Positions 34,641-47,560 of a stretch of DNA of 64,000 nt are shown here, in pieces (position 1 is the stretch's first letter; the number at the start of each line of letters is the position of its first letter). The DNA comes from Thuidium tamariscinum (taxonomy: Eukaryota; Streptophyta; Bryopsida; Hypnales; Thuidiaceae), in NCBI GenBank assembly GCA_947034885.2, contig OX344749.2, forward strand, positions 42,561,682 to 42,625,681. The letters run 5' to 3'. Made by a program: the position numbers and the translations under genes. The notes under the pieces are model-generated. The model saw nothing but the letters and a program-made list of their open reading frames with translations, did not search any database and was not told the origin of the DNA.

Positions 34641-35314
34641 CTCACTTCCTTGGACCCCCCAAAGTCTTGCCTACCAAAGGACATCAAGAAGTTCCCTTCA
34701 TCGATCCACGGCTGATCATACGCAAGTGGATCCAACAGCCTCAACTCAATCGATGACACAAAAGGCGTGGTCAACGACGCCGGGTCCTGATAAAAGCACA
34801 CCGACATACTCGTCTGCTCCAGCCCCACTCTCCTCACATACTCCCTCCGCATGATAATTTGCGTATACACCGGGGCAGTCAAATCAATTGGCAGCACCTC
34901 CGTGGCATCAATCGCCATGTTAAATACCGGCGGCTTATTGAGCTCATCATAGTTCCCATACCAAAACGTCGTAGCGATCAAATACGTCTGGTTGGCCTGC
35001 ACAGGAAGCTCGTAGCAAAACTTCTTCCGAGGGTCTTTGAAGTAACGGAGCGTTTGAACCTCCTGGTTGTTGGCGGTGACAGGACCGCCTCCTGGGACGG
35101 ACGCCACGTTGGTGCCAACTGAAGTGTAGTTGGTGTCGGGGACCCAGTTGATGCCGGTGACGGGGTCGGTGTAGGCCGTGGTGGCGCCGCAGTCGATGCT
35201 GAGGAATGTGACTTGTGAAGGCGCAGACTGAGCGAAGACTGATGGCGAAGTTAGGGTTAGGATTGCTGCTAATACCAGTGTGTGAACTAGAAAGGGCGGC
35301 GAGGACCGCGTCAT
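34641..35314 (-). CDS. copy B exon 1: signal peptide and first half of malectin-like domain
   Basis: The chosen start is the ATG at 35312-35314 (MTRSSPPFLV); the frame is open six codons further but without another ATG. A hydrophobic core (HTLVLAAILTLTSPSVF) ending FAQ-S fits a secretory signal. Then come FLSIDCGA, the usual start of the plant malectin-like domain, and YELPVQANQTYLIATTFWYG. The exon ends at a GTGAGT donor. Copies A and C lack this exon. Confidence 0.88.
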
Positions 35315-38300
35315 CGTGAATACCCAGATCAAAGTTGACGTTTCTCCTGCTCACAAAAAAAATCGGATTAGAAAATGGTGTACTAGATAAGCTCTGAGAT
35401 TAGCTAGGGCAGGAATTGTAGTGATAATCGTTAAAAATAGGCTGCAATTCAGAGTGACTGTTACGAAATTTGAAATCAAAGAGCTCTGAAATCTACGGTA
35501 TGTACAGAATGTGAAGAGACACAATTTCGTCCATGGTTGAGCTCTGAGTTTCTTCTACTGCATGGCGATTAAGGTGAAATCCGTTGAAATTGTGCAATGC
35601 AAAGTGACAATGAGACGTTCATGTGCATAGGACTCGAAAATCAGATGATCTAAGGTTTTAGATGGCCATCAAAGTAATGTCGAACTCGAATGTAGTCAGA
35701 ATTCCTTTGTGCTCTGAAAGTTTTTGACACCATTGGGCAGTAGTAAGATTTGGTGGTGTCAAGCTGGAAACTTGGCTTCAACAAATCTGACTAGTGTACA
35801 AGGAGCTCAAATGGATTCTCAGTGAGTGCAATCTCAACTTTACACATTGAGAAATGCAGCAAAACTAAGTGAATGGGGATTTGACTCACTGGGGATTGGG
35901 GGAACTGCTCACAGGGGAAATCAACTCAATAAAATTCATGTTCAATCGAGACATTCCGCTAATCAGCTAATGACCAAATTTTTGTTAGAATGGTGGTATT
36001 TCACAAACTTGGCACTTTCAGGTTTAGACCATGAACTCTGAAATCTATATTAATCCAAGACTTAAGTGCTATTAAGAGGGAAATGAATGCTAGAAAAATG
36101 GCGTCTGGAATAGTGCCATTTTAACAAAACTACCCATTAATATAAAGTTGACACCCCAAGATAGAAATGAACGAAATCAATCGCTGAAAGACTCAGGTCA
36201 CCTGACAACAACGATGGATACGCGACACTACAATCATACAACCTGACGATCACTAACCGTATCTATCCAAAACATGCATAACTTGCAAATGTTCATTTGA
36301 TTCCAAGCCTCCACATGGAATTTTACATTGCAAATGGCTTGGACTATCGATATGAATTCTTAGTCTTCGCAATGGACAACATTCAAGACATGATTCTAGC
36401 CACGAGGGAATTTGTGGTTTCTGAAGATACAACAAATTTGCACTCTCTTCACTAACCGTTTGTCAACTTCTCACTTCAATACTGAATTATCTTCGTGATC
36501 ATACGTCGGTATTCTTTTTTCTCATACTCGGCATCTTCAGAAATTTACACAACTTGACACTGGGTTTCAGTATGGGTTACCTTGTGTTCCGGAATCAGAG
36601 CAATTACTCCGAATTCTTCAGCTGTCCCTCAACCAATTCTCGACCTCTTCTTGGAGCACTTCCAAGTGTCTAAATGAACGTCTGCAACCAGATACCGCAA
36701 CATTTTGCAACAAGTTAGTCAAATGTGCACCTTCTCTACTTCACAAGGGCTTCTGTAGCAGGAACTAACGAAGAGTTCCAAACCCCAGTTTCCAACACTT
36801 CAGACAAAGGAAAAGCAATTCAAAATTGAACCAGAACATGTATTCATATTTCCAGGATTCCCAACAGACCACGTGGAGAGAAAATGCTGAAACTGTCTAC
36901 CGGTAGTCACCTGTAAGACATCACAAAAATCATCTCTCGTCTAGAAACCCAAGCCTATCTTTCACAGGATCAGGTTTCCATGCAGCACCATAGTGTAACA
37001 TATTCACAGCTTATTACAAACTTACAACGGTCCAAAACTCCATTACTAATCACGTGCGCCTCAACTGCGATATTAAATAGGACTACCCTCCGGTACAGTA
37101 TGAGTACACAGAAGACAGAGCCACAGTTGGGTCCTTGCGAATAGACTTCAAGAACTTTAGTGTACCGCCGACTGACATACCGTGTCACCTGACAAATTTT
37201 ACAGAACCGACGTGTCCTACACCCTACTGTAATAATAAGCTGCCCAGGTGTACTCAGCAGTCAGCACCTCTCAAGTCAGCACCTCGCAGTTTCAAGAGTT
37301 TCGAAATACCGACAATTAATTAAACTGGAACGAAAGCATATTTTTTACTTACTGTATCAAATTTCCAGAAAATAAGTTTAGTCCATGGCAAACTGTTAAC
37401 CTCTCTAACTTACAATCTTCTCTACAATCTCCCGTTGCCAAGGTCCGCTGATTCATCCTTGAGTGCATGTGATGGTAGTTCACGAAAGTCAAACTATTCT
37501 GGTTCACTGCAGGACTGGTTGCAGAGTTGAACCCGCTTGGTGTTATACTGAGAAATTGGCTCCCAAAAAAAAGTTAAGAAACACTAATACTTTTTAAGGT
37601 GACTCTGATTTTTTGCCCTCACTGAGAAGATAATGCAGAGCAGTGTCTGGTGAGTTTGGAAACCCCCACTATCTTGCAATGCACGACTCTTGCACCGTCG
37701 CTGATAGAATAACAGAATAATCTAAAGTAGCCAAATGCAACAATGTCAAGTCAGCTTGCCACCGTCATAGAACAATACAGACGACCCGGCCCACTCTAAG
37801 ACCTTTTTCACATGTACAGAGACAATGTGGGGAAAGCACAATATGGAACGGCAGCTCCAAGTCCGAACTTTCCGCGTATGCAGAGCTAGTCTCTGAGCTC
37901 AAATATTCCCAACAACGTAACGATTGAAGCCTTTCACACGAACGCACACAGACAGTAAACACCGACATTCATCGAACACATGTCCTCAAAGTTAACGTAC
38001 TCTGTGCAAATCCGTAAAACCCCGAACTCGTACTCGCACTTACATTGCCTCCTCCTCCGAAAACTCTTGTAATTGAACGATGATCGAACTCACAGCGGAT
38101 ACACCGGAGTCAGCACCAACCTACACACGTACTCTAAAACGCAAACCTGCCATCGATCTAGTCCCCCCTAGAGTGCTGTGCACTAGTACCATTCCTTCCG
38201 CAGGACTCCTGAAATCCATTCCAGGACCAACTCACTGAATCAAACACAAGTATGAAGTATCCAACAGGCTAGAACCGACATACAGTGACCGTGTGTAAAC

Positions 38301-38980
38301 CAGACCGTGGTCACCTCAGTTCTCGTGGCCTACAACGCCCACTACAACTCTGGCATCGCATTGCAATGAGTAGGCTTATCACTGTTATGTAAACCCTAAA
38401 ACTGAAAATAAAATTATGGTAGAACATTTATCAGACAACTGAAAACGAACAGCTTTTCTAGACCGGCGTTGCAAGTTGTTAAACCCATACACGCGAGACA
38501 TTAATTGAAGAACCCCCATCAAGCTCTTGTCAGGTGCAGATGGCAGTCGAAACGCTGGCAGGCAGGTCAGACCGGGCCTCGTCCCCAGTTCCAATACAGA
38601 GATCAGAATCTGCGCAGGGTCGGAGGCTGCCCGGCGGGAAGAGGCGACATTTCAAAGAACCTCGATCGATCTTGAAAGCGCGGTTCTGTGTGACTATGCG
38701 CCGGGGCTGGCATATATTCTCGCATTTCGATCACAGCTCCCGTTTCCCTCGCACGCTCGATCTCTTACTGTGTATCATGGTCCATTCCCAGTTCCCAGTT
38801 CCTACGCACGCCTGCTTGTGGATGCTGGTGGGAAGCTTTTGAATCTGACACGCTTGGGAATGAGCTAGCTCTGCTGATTCCTCGGGCCGTTTTCTTGATT
38901 TTTTTAAAAACAAATGAACCAGTACATTCCAAAGGTTTTACTCTCTCGCTTAATTTGATTCCAAGGCTTTCAACAAGCAC
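35315..38980. repeat. duplicated 5' flank of copy B
   Basis: This region upstream of the copy B start matches the flanks of A (18630-20165) and C (57270-63070) in separate blocks. The GC-richer part at 38520-38870, including GGCATATATTCTCGCATTTCGA, matches 62450-62700. Promoter elements could be here but none is certain. Open frames at 38527-38868 are not kept in copy C, so no gene is called. Confidence 0.55.
35976..36131. mobile_element. degenerate MITE, GGCGAATTTCG family
   Basis: TTTGTTAGAATGGTGGTATTTC on the left pairs loosely with GGAATAGTGCCATTTTAACAAAA on the right. Internal text (GGTTTAGACCATGAACTCTGAAATCT) resembles the copy at 39603-39818. Confidence 0.45.
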
Positions 38981-39602
38981 TCCAGAGCTCTAGGCTCTGT
39001 AAACACGAGTCCAATGTACGGGGCTACAAGCTAAAGGCTGATCAGATGGGTGGAAATTAAAGAAGATCGATGCTCCCATACATGGTACGAGTTCAATTCC
39101 AATCCTGTCTGCGTGTTGTTTCCTATGATCATACCATATCTTTAAACTAGAAAGAATGATTCAGCATAGTTGTGAACTTAATCACTCATGGAGGTTTGAA
39201 AGTTCAGCCCCTGAATCCAGCAAGAATTTATGTTTTAGAGTTGGATCACTAACTGCTCTCACTTGAATGGATTCGTATTGCAAATATATAGTAGCTCTCA
39301 AGAACACGAATTCTGCAAGAATTTTATAACGATATCACCTGCTGCCAGGCACAAGTACCGATCGATGTGTTAAGAACGTGGAATTCCTCTTCAAGAAACC
39401 TTGAATTCTCAACGCCCTTCATTACTGACCTCTTCATCGTCAGTGGCAAGTTCTGGAAAAAGAAAAAAAAGGAAATAGAACAGGTCTATTGATGTACCAG
39501 CAGTCAAAACACAAGTGAATCTCAGCAGAGCAATTACAGTTTCTTCCCAAGACAGGTTCCAAACCCCAATGATCGATCAGTTTATTCTCCAGGGAACCAA
39601 AT
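38981..39602. other. junction DNA between units B and C, no gene
   Basis: Homology with unit C runs to about 39110 (GATCGATGCTCCCATACATG, matching 63004 onward) and then stops at the point where a Tc1-like element interrupts unit C. No coding region was seen. Confidence 0.45.
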
Positions 39603-39818
39603 TGGCGAATTTCGTTAAAATGGTGGTATTCCATTAGTTTGACACTTTTGACAGTTCAGACCACACGATCAGAAATCTAAACGTGTCATAGATTTTGAAA
39701 ATCTACATATGTTTTAGATGTTTGAAATCTATACATTTTTTAGATATCAGTTTTCAGTTCAGACAGTGCGGTCTGAAAAATGACATAAGGAATACCAGCA
39801 TTTTAAAGAAATTCGCCA
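39603..39818. mobile_element. 216-bp MITE, GGCGAATTTCG family
   Basis: The left end is TGGCGAATTTCGTTAAAATGG, then TGGTATTCC; the right end is GGAATACCAGCATTTTAAAG, then AAATTCGCCA. The interior has repeated AAATCTA motifs and paired GTTCAGACC and GGTCTGAA motifs. It is non-coding. Confidence 0.7.
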
Positions 39819-40309
39819 TTCAATGCAACATTGAGTTTAGCATGATACTTACAATGTTAAGGAATTGAAGAGCCAGGAAGGAAAACGCGACAAGACAAGA
39901 CCGTACCAATTGCAAAGAAGACGACAGAAAGACGAAGTTTGAGACATTTCAAATATCGACTCAGCTAGAAATCAACAGCCAAGAGGATAATTATTCTACG
40001 AATTTATAAAACTCGATCCTACATGTATACGCAAGTAAGGGGCTAGATAAACTGGATCATTTATCATATACTGTACAAAGTGAGGGAAGCTTGATTACTC
40101 CAGTTCGCATTACTGGACTCATCATCAACAAGAAAAATAAATTGGATAATGATCACGAGTGAGCTCTTCCAACCGCATCCATGACTGCCTTAGGAAAGAT
40201 GCTCGGATCCTCATTGGAAAGGCTTGAGTTTCTCAGCGCTCTTTGCGGAGTCATTTTCTTGTTTATTCTCACACATTTTTACGCCACTTGTGTTTGTCCC
40301 GAGCGTCCT

Positions 40310-41560
40310 GCTTTATGATTTTGGAGCAGCAGTGATTTTCGAACACTTCAATATTCACATGGACCGAAGCTTTAGTTCTTGAAAACCCTCTAGAATTTGA
40401 CTTCAAATGCTCTCTCTTGCTGTTCAAGAGGCTGTGCATGTATCGTTGGAGTAGTGCAACTAGCTTGCTAATATGTGTTCAATCAATGTGATTTGTCTCT
40501 GCAATTAGATTTTAGAATACGTCCGGAGTTGATGAATTCTGTCCAGATCGCACTTCCAAGGTAAGAAATTGGGTTGGATTGCTGAAAACTGACTGCAAAA
40601 TTGTGGAGAATTGCAAAATGTGACTGTCAATTCTTAAACGTAAGTTATCGCAAAAGAAAGAACTTGCAGGTGCTGACATTTTAAATCGCTCCAGGGCAAC
40701 CAAAAAACAAATTGAATTAGTTATCAAGGTCGCTGACTGAAACTGAAATTAAATAGTCTCGAAGTACTGCGAGCATTACATTGAACATATGGCAAACTGG
40801 GAGCCCTAACAAATATGAACAAAACACACGCTGATCAATCCACACTTAGCTGAGCCCTGGGAGACAAGGGAGCATCCCAAGAATGTAAGGGCACACAAAT
40901 GGAGATCACCCCATTTTCAATCAGTATCCCATTCTTACAAATTGCACTGTTTGATTTCCAATCAGCTCAAGTGTAGATGACAGCTCACCTTCTGGAGGAC
41001 CCGCAAAAGCAACAACAATGTTTGGGAGGTTTAAGATAGGATCACCTATTCCTCACCAGGGATCCATGTCCAACCTGTAGGCTGTAGCTATTTCCAACCA
41101 AGGCTAGAACATGTTTTCAATTGAAGTTTCAATTGTGTTTTTTCCTCTTTTTCAAGAATGGGCCCAATAAGATCATGACACATGTCTCAGAGTAGTGAGC
41201 AAGAAAGTAGGAAGTGGTGAGTAGGAAAGAACCTAGTTTGTGATTGAAATTGGAAGAGTTTAAACATTGGCTATTAGTCTAGACAATTTTTTGGCTTCCA
41301 AAAATCACAGTAATTTCAATTTTGGGAATAAATTTTTGAAAAATTTGCAAACCGTGTATTTCCTATCTTCTTGCATGGCAAAAATTTCACTTGCCTCATA
41401 TTGTTCATGATTTGCTTGAAAATTTCTCAAGTGATCCACTATGGGTACCTCTATTACCTTACATTGTAAGCATACAATTATTGCAATGTGTACATTAAAA
41501 GCCTTGAATCAATTTTAAAGCCATCCTATGGTTCAAAATAGGTTTACCTAGTACATATTG
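40310..41560. repeat. duplicated 3' flank material at the start of unit C
   Basis: 40310-40880 matches the 3' flank of copy B (28600-29120), and 41040-41560 matches the DNA before copy C (49920-50560), for example GGATGTGGCTATTTCCAACC-like text. The two halves suggest a duplication junction near 40.9-41.0 kb, with later insertions separating it from copy C. No gene was seen. Confidence 0.5.
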
Positions 41561-41891
41561 AGGATCATGGAAAAAAAAGAATTTTCACGAAAAAAATTCA
41601 TGATCATGACTTTGTTTTTGAGTGAATTCTTTTTTAAAATTACAATATCCATCTAAAATCTATTTTTCTACACAAGAATTTTTTTCTAGAACTATCCCCA
41701 TACTACAAGTAGGCTGCATTGCTTAAGTGATTGGAAAAAGAAGATCATCCAAATAAAATAATATGCTACATTCAATCCATTCAATAGACCCCGAATCTTG
41801 AAAAAAATTCTATACCTTAAATTAGGTGGTTTGTTTTGTTTGTTATGGTGAGATTTTCAAAAATGTACATCTTGTGGTCACATTCTTGGTC

Positions 41892-42920
41892 GGTCATTGC
41901 AAGAAATACCATGTGTTTTGGGTAGCATTCTTACAATATTCTTATTTTTTCTTCCAAAAAGCACTTTACAGTTAGAAAAAAAATTATTCTTAAAAAGTGA
42001 AAAATGCATTTCATATATACACTTTTAAGAAGAAGGTACCCTAAAACAGAAAAGTATAGAAATAAAAATTGGTCCTTTCACATTTGAATTTGTAAGAAAT
42101 AGGAAAATTACATTTTAAAAAGACTAAAAATTAACTGATTGGAAAGAGTTGATGTTGATTAATCCTAAACCAAAAGAATGATCTTAGAACCATCTTCAAT
42201 CAATGTTCAAGAATTGTGTACAACAAGAATTCTATTTCTATTCATATAGAGGACATAAAATAAGATATTTTCAAATTTCCTTTAGAAGATATATGTTTTA
42301 TACCTATGCAAATAGACCATGAAAGTTTTGTCTAAAAATCATTAAATTTGGGCACTCATAACACAGTGAGAATTGTAAGCTACACCTTATGATAGTTCAA
42401 CAAAAATGATTTATAAATATATAATGATTTTTTTAATTTAAAAAAATAAAGGTTCTAATTAACATAAAGTTAGACATGCTAAAAAAAATCATATTCATTG
42501 GACTTGTGCTTCAAAAGTTGCAGTAGACAACATGATAGTAACCCACATTGTAACAAGGCATAAGAGGATTTCTAGACCCCTAGAAGACCATTTTAGAGGT
42601 GTTCCCTGAAACTGTTCACATTGGTGCAGACTAGCCCACTACTGGTCTAAATTTTTGAATTTTGAAAAAAAATTAAAATTTTCATTTCCAAAAAACTTCA
42701 GAATGTATTTAAAAAAATGATTCAAGAAAATCTTTTTAAAATATTTAATAATGAATTAAAATTAATAAATAATTAGTATTTTCTGATGTGGCAGTTGCTC
42801 AACCACATCGGCATCACGTTCCTAGAGTTTCCAATGCATTCCCAGCGTTTGGGAACCCGCAATCTTATAAACCACCTAGAAATCCTCTTATGAACAGGAT
42901 CGATGTTTCTTGCAATGACC
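41892..42920. mobile_element. element with GGTCATTGCAAGAAA ends, about 1.03 kb, with nested insertion
   Basis: The ends are GGTCATTGCAAGAAATA and TTTCTTGCAATGACC. TTGG is found just outside both ends (41886-41889, with two extra bases before the repeat, and 42921-42924). It is a sister family of the GGGTGATTGC elements, with a similar interior. It is interrupted by the element at 42559-42892. Confidence 0.6.
42559..42892. mobile_element. 334-bp MITE with 17-bp perfect inverted ends
   Basis: CATAAGAGGATTTCTAG at the left pairs exactly with CTAGAAATCCTCTTATG at the right. Flanks AACAAGG and AACAGGA may be a decayed target duplication. It is nested in the element at 41892-42920. A diverged inverted relative lies at 21650-22000. 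Confidence 0.65.
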
Positions 42921-43370
42921 TTGGTATATTGGAAAAGTTCTTTGCAAAGAGGGATACATGGTGAATGTTTCATAATATTTGTACCTACAATATGAAAATT
43001 TATAAAACTTCAAATCTTTTATAACCATAAAGAACCCAAAAAAACCCACATTTTACTTTAATTTTGGTTGTAGCAACAACATAAGGTACACGAGTTCTTT
43101 CTAATTCACATAGTCATTATATATTTCTTGAAATTAATTAATAGAACATGCATTCAATGTTCACACTTTGACAAAAAATTTAAAAATCTTCTATTCCAAT
43201 TTCTCGTATGTATTGTGTATAAATCAATAAATAGAAACACAATTGTAAAGCCTTCTTTTGTCCTGGTCTTTGTACAAAATAGACATGTGTAATGAATTAG
43301 TTCACGATTTTTATTCTTTTCTAAAGGTTCTTAAAGTTTAAACAAATTTGAAGATAATATGATCACAAAT

Positions 43371-44126
43371 AGATGATTGCAAGAAACACTTCCTATTTCT
43401 AGCTCAAAAACACAATTTGTTGCTATAGGATTGGCAATTCTATACAATTATACAATACTACCTATACTATGTATCAACAACACTCCGGCAAATTTAAACC
43501 ATTGATTTAGGACACTTATAGATTTAGACTATCAATTCAGTACTATGTAGTATTATGCAATACTAGAGACTACTATGTAGTACTACAAAAGACATTGGGA
43601 GCAAAAAATAGCAAAGAAGGGGTTTGTAGACTTTTTCATTTTTAATAATCCAAAAACAAATTCATAAAAAATTCATTTTGCTAGAGAAGATTGTGCTTGT
43701 ATTGCACCAAAGAATTCTTGTAGGAAAGTATTTCCCTTGTTGTAGCCTTTGCACAAAAGAAAGTCCTTTGACCCCATGTATAGAACTAACATGTTGATAT
43801 TTTCATGAAAACTTGTTGTCAATCCTTGTAATGTTGGTAGACCTCCAATATATTCAATTTATGACTTCAAACAATTTGCATTTTGAGTCAAAAATAAGAC
43901 TAAAAACCCCTTGAATGGTCAAGGTAGACATCCATTCAGAGGCAGCTTAAAAATAGTAAAATAATTTTTAGAATTTGAAAAAATTACTCAATGTTTGCTA
44001 CTATCACTTGTACATTCATTCCAAATTTTACATGCAACAAACAAGCAATGCAAAAGTTATGAGCAAAAAAACACCTATCCAAGGACAAGAAGACAAAAAA
44101 TAAGACAAGTGTTTCTTGCAATCCCT
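43371..44126. mobile_element. degenerate GGGTGATTGC-family element
   Basis: It starts AGATGATTGCAAGAAACACTT and ends AAGTGTTTCTTGCAATC. The interior is more diverged than in the 722-bp copies and includes an ATGAGCAAAAAAACA block near the right end. No clear target duplication was found and no gene is present. Confidence 0.55.
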
Positions 44127-46813
44127 CACATCATAATGATTTGTAACTCCCTCTATTGCCTTTAAATAAAGCCTTGACTTTACACGATTGAGAAGTCTTC
44201 TAGAAATGCCTCTAAAGCCCCTAGATTGTCTTTGAGTAGCTAGCTATTAGAGATCATGGCCTTTATAGGTGGTATAAAGTAAAAAGAGGCCAAAAAAAAT
44301 GTTCAATCTATTGCCTTAGTGTATTTTGTGTATTTAGTGCACTTCATAAATGTGAGTTTTTATTAAATAATTGGCTATGAGTCTTTTAGGCAAAGAGGTC
44401 AAAAATAGCACTCAAGCCTTTCTTTTAAATTGGGTCTCCCTACAACTTTGGAGGGCTCAAAACTTGTGCAACTTTTTGCAACATTGGACAAAGGTATTGT
44501 TCACATTGTTCTTTCTTTAGTTTTGACTTAAAATTTCATATTTGAGGTTACATTCAATAGTCTTTTCAATTTTTGAAGGTTATCATCAACTAAAAGCTTA
44601 CTATCTAGAGCTTCTCACAACGAGTGTAAAGAGGACTTAAAATACAAGAGAAAAATGAAGAAGAAAAATTGATCAATCACATTCATCAAAATAATTTCAT
44701 ACATAATGCAAAATAAATTTCTTTTTATGAAAGGCTCAAAGAAGTCTTTTATAGCTCATCTTCCAAAATCTCTTAGGCAATTGAGGGACATCCAAGTGAA
44801 TTGTAAAAATCACAATCAAGATCATTCACAAAGAAATTGTATGTAATTTTGAGTGTGTTAAAATCAATTTTGAAATTAGAGATGAATTTGGTTTGAAGCC
44901 ATAAAAAATGTTTTTTATGCATGGAAATTATGCATCCAATAAGACAATTTCAATATTCTTTTGATAAATATCCAAGTAAATAATTAGCATCTCTATAGGA
45001 GTAAGGGAACTTCATACAGTCAACTTTTATACAAATCAAATAGAAAAAACATCCATCCAATGTGCCTAGATTATAAAGACTTTTGTAGGTTGTAGATAAC
45101 TTCATCTTGCTTGATTATTTGAAAAGAGATTTAGAATGATGGAAATTCATTGATACAAAAAAACTTAAGAGTATCTAGCAAATTACAATTTGATGTATGT
45201 AAGACTTCAAAATGCATACTTAATCATTTAAATAAGTGGATATAGGGATATTTTATTGTTTTTGTTGTAACATGCATTAATCCATGTAATGAAAAAATTA
45301 AGCCATGTAAGACCAAGGCCTTTTTTTGCAAAAAAACTCCTAAAACTACCATTTCTATAGCAAAAATTTAAAAAATTTGAATTTTTTTCTTCATTTGTAC
45401 AGTTAACCATAGTATCTTACACCTAACTAGTACAAAAATGCGAGGAAAAAAATTCAAAAGTTTTGACCACATAGATTGTAAGATATCTACATTTAAAGTG
45501 GAAAAAAAAAGCTTTTCAATATGCTGAAGTGGATTATTTAACTTTGAACTTTCTTAACTTAAATGTTTTGTATTACAAAGGGCTTTTTTTAGATATTTGT
45601 GGTAGAAAATTGAATTGGGAGTCTAGGAAGAAAAACAAAAAACAAAAAAACTTAATTTTTATTCTTTAAAAACTTGTGAATTAGAAATAGATATAAGATA
45701 GAAGGAAAATTTAAACTATTAATATATCTAAAATGGAATTAAAATGCACTGATTTCAATGGTGAGATTGTTCCCCAAACCAAAATAAACCATTTGAAATT
45801 TATTTTTTGAAAAATTGTAAAAATGAATTTAAAAAATGAATTCCACAAGTTATTTTTTCAAAAGATGATATAATCACCTCCAAATCAAGATTGTCCATAA
45901 CTTTTGTATAACAAATTCAAATGGAGTGAATCAAAAAATTTCAAATAGACAAGAATATAATCTCTAAGAATTATTTTTTTTTTTTTGTTGTTAAAACTAA
46001 AATTTGAAAAAAAAAACCGGGTTACCTTTTTTTGAGCTTATTTGGGCATAACCTTTGTTCCTAGACACCAATTGAAAAAAAATCACATTCCCATGAAGCT
46101 AATGAATTTTTCTATCTTTAAAAAAAGTTTCAAAATATTAGGATAGAAATTGAGCCTATAAGTACTTGTGTGAAATCTCATTTGTCCTTCAAAGGAACAA
46201 TGGTCCTTTAAGGATTAATAGTGAGCTAGTCGAATCTTCCAAATTCATTGTTGTTTAGATAGTTAATAAGTTGATTGACATTGGCCATCATAACATTTAG
46301 TAGCAACCTATCACATTGCCTCCTAGCAGATGAAATGATGTAAAATATTCCACACCATTCAGTAACTAAAGTTGCAAACTTCAAGAAATGTCAGATGAAA
46401 TTAGGTGATGGGGACTTCACAAAGGGAAAAACAGTCCTTCTAACTTATGAGCTACTGAATGTTATGATGCTTTCACTATTTTGCAAGGTTTCTTAGTTTC
46501 AATACTTCACCAATGCTTTTCAGACCACATCCATTGAAATTTCCTTCCAAACACCATCAATGATTATTACATAAAATATACTCAAATATCACTAGGGTCA
46601 ATAATGTGGATATATTTTGACAATAGATAGGATAGTGATGTTCTTGTACATTCATGTACAAATACATAATATAATCATTGTGGATGCTCTTGTATATTTT
46701 CTTCAGAAGTGGAAATCAATGTTTTTTCTATCCATTAAATAATTGGATTTTCAAATAGAAGTTTTTTTTTCACTCTCTACAAGTTGGTCAATTTTGTAAA
46801 AAGATAATAGTCT
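44127..46813. other. AT-rich DNA with decayed piggyBac-like sequence, no gene
   Basis: No coding region is supported. Near 45400-46217 the sequence resembles piggyBac-like arms (CATAACTTTTG, CAAATGGAGTGAATC) and ends GGTCCTTTAAGG-ATTAAT at about 46203-46219, a two-base variant of the GGTCCTTTAGGGGTTAA terminus. No matching left end was found. Confidence 0.4.
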
Positions 46814-46817
46814 TTAA

Positions 46818-47556
46818 CAATGAATGTAAGAAACCCTTGTACTATTTGTTGTTTCTCATGATTTTTTCAAGATTACTTTAAAATTAGAAAAATAATTTTT
46901 AAGAAATTTAAAAAATATGACTAATGTATACACCTTTAAGATGAAGAAAATCACTAAAAGAGAATCTCTAAGATTTGTTAAGAAAATCTTTAATTAGGAG
47001 AACTTGAAAAGTGCCAAATCTTGAGAAAATACATATTTTGATGTTTTAATTAGGAAAAAATAGGAAAAAAATTTCAAAACATAAAAAAATTGTCCATTTG
47101 CAGCAACTTTATGGAGATGGTCATTTACCAAAAAAAACTTACCAAAATCATTTTCTAGATGTTTCAAAATGCATGATGAAGGAGGCTCACTTTATAACTT
47201 TGTAGACTTCTACACCACATAAAAATAATTATTTTGAAAATCCTTTGGCCATTAGCTACAATTTTACTAGAAGATCATCTCTTCCAAATTTCAGCTCAAA
47301 ATTTGTTTTTGGGGGTGCTAAATAGTACTAAAAAACTCCAAATTGACATGTGTGATGTTCAATTAGGGTCTATTTATAGATAATTAATTATAATTTTTTT
47401 AAATTACAAAAAATAGGCAAGGTGTATAATATGCATGAATCTATAAATCTTTCCTATAAATCTTGAGTCATTTATAGTCAAAAGACAAAAGTTATGGCCA
47501 AAAAACAAATTATCATGTATTATGCAAAAAAGTATAAGTGTTTCTTGCAATCATCC
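46818..47556. mobile_element. 739-bp GGGTGATTGC-family element with TTAA duplication
   Basis: The left end is a diverged CAATGAATGTAAGAAAC; the right end is GTTTCTTGCAATCATCC. TTAA lies directly outside both ends (46814-46817 and 47557-47560). The interior follows the copy at 24360-25081 in the same orientation. Confidence 0.7.
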
Positions 47557-47560
47557 TTAA

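Larger units (their letters stand above)
29252..35314 (-). pseudogene. receptor kinase copy B: ten exons, stop in exon 8
   Basis: This is a plant malectin-like/LRR receptor serine/threonine kinase of the At1g67720 type, a plasma-membrane protein that would sense an extracellular ligand. Exons: 34641-35314, 33807-34306, 33325-33448, 32560-32631, 32158-32229, 31890-31958, 30846-31308, 30490-30616, 29777-30041, 29252-29654. All phases agree and sum to 922 codons plus stop, the usual family size. Domains: signal peptide 1-29, malectin-like about 35-390, GDPC linker, three LRRs of 23-24 residues on separate exons, membrane span about 535-562, kinase from about 620. Key residues are K642, H739-R740-D741 and D759-F760-G761. 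Two lesions stop it working as a kinase: codon 687 is TAG (30530-30532), and the exon 7 acceptor is AA rather than AG. A 535-bp MITE sits in intron 3. Confidence 0.88.

Noticed and set aside
34947-35354. 135-residue frame overlapping exon 1 of copy B, and the plus-strand frame at 34859-35122
   Set aside because: Both are shadow frames of the malectin-like exon, which has the family match and splice sites.
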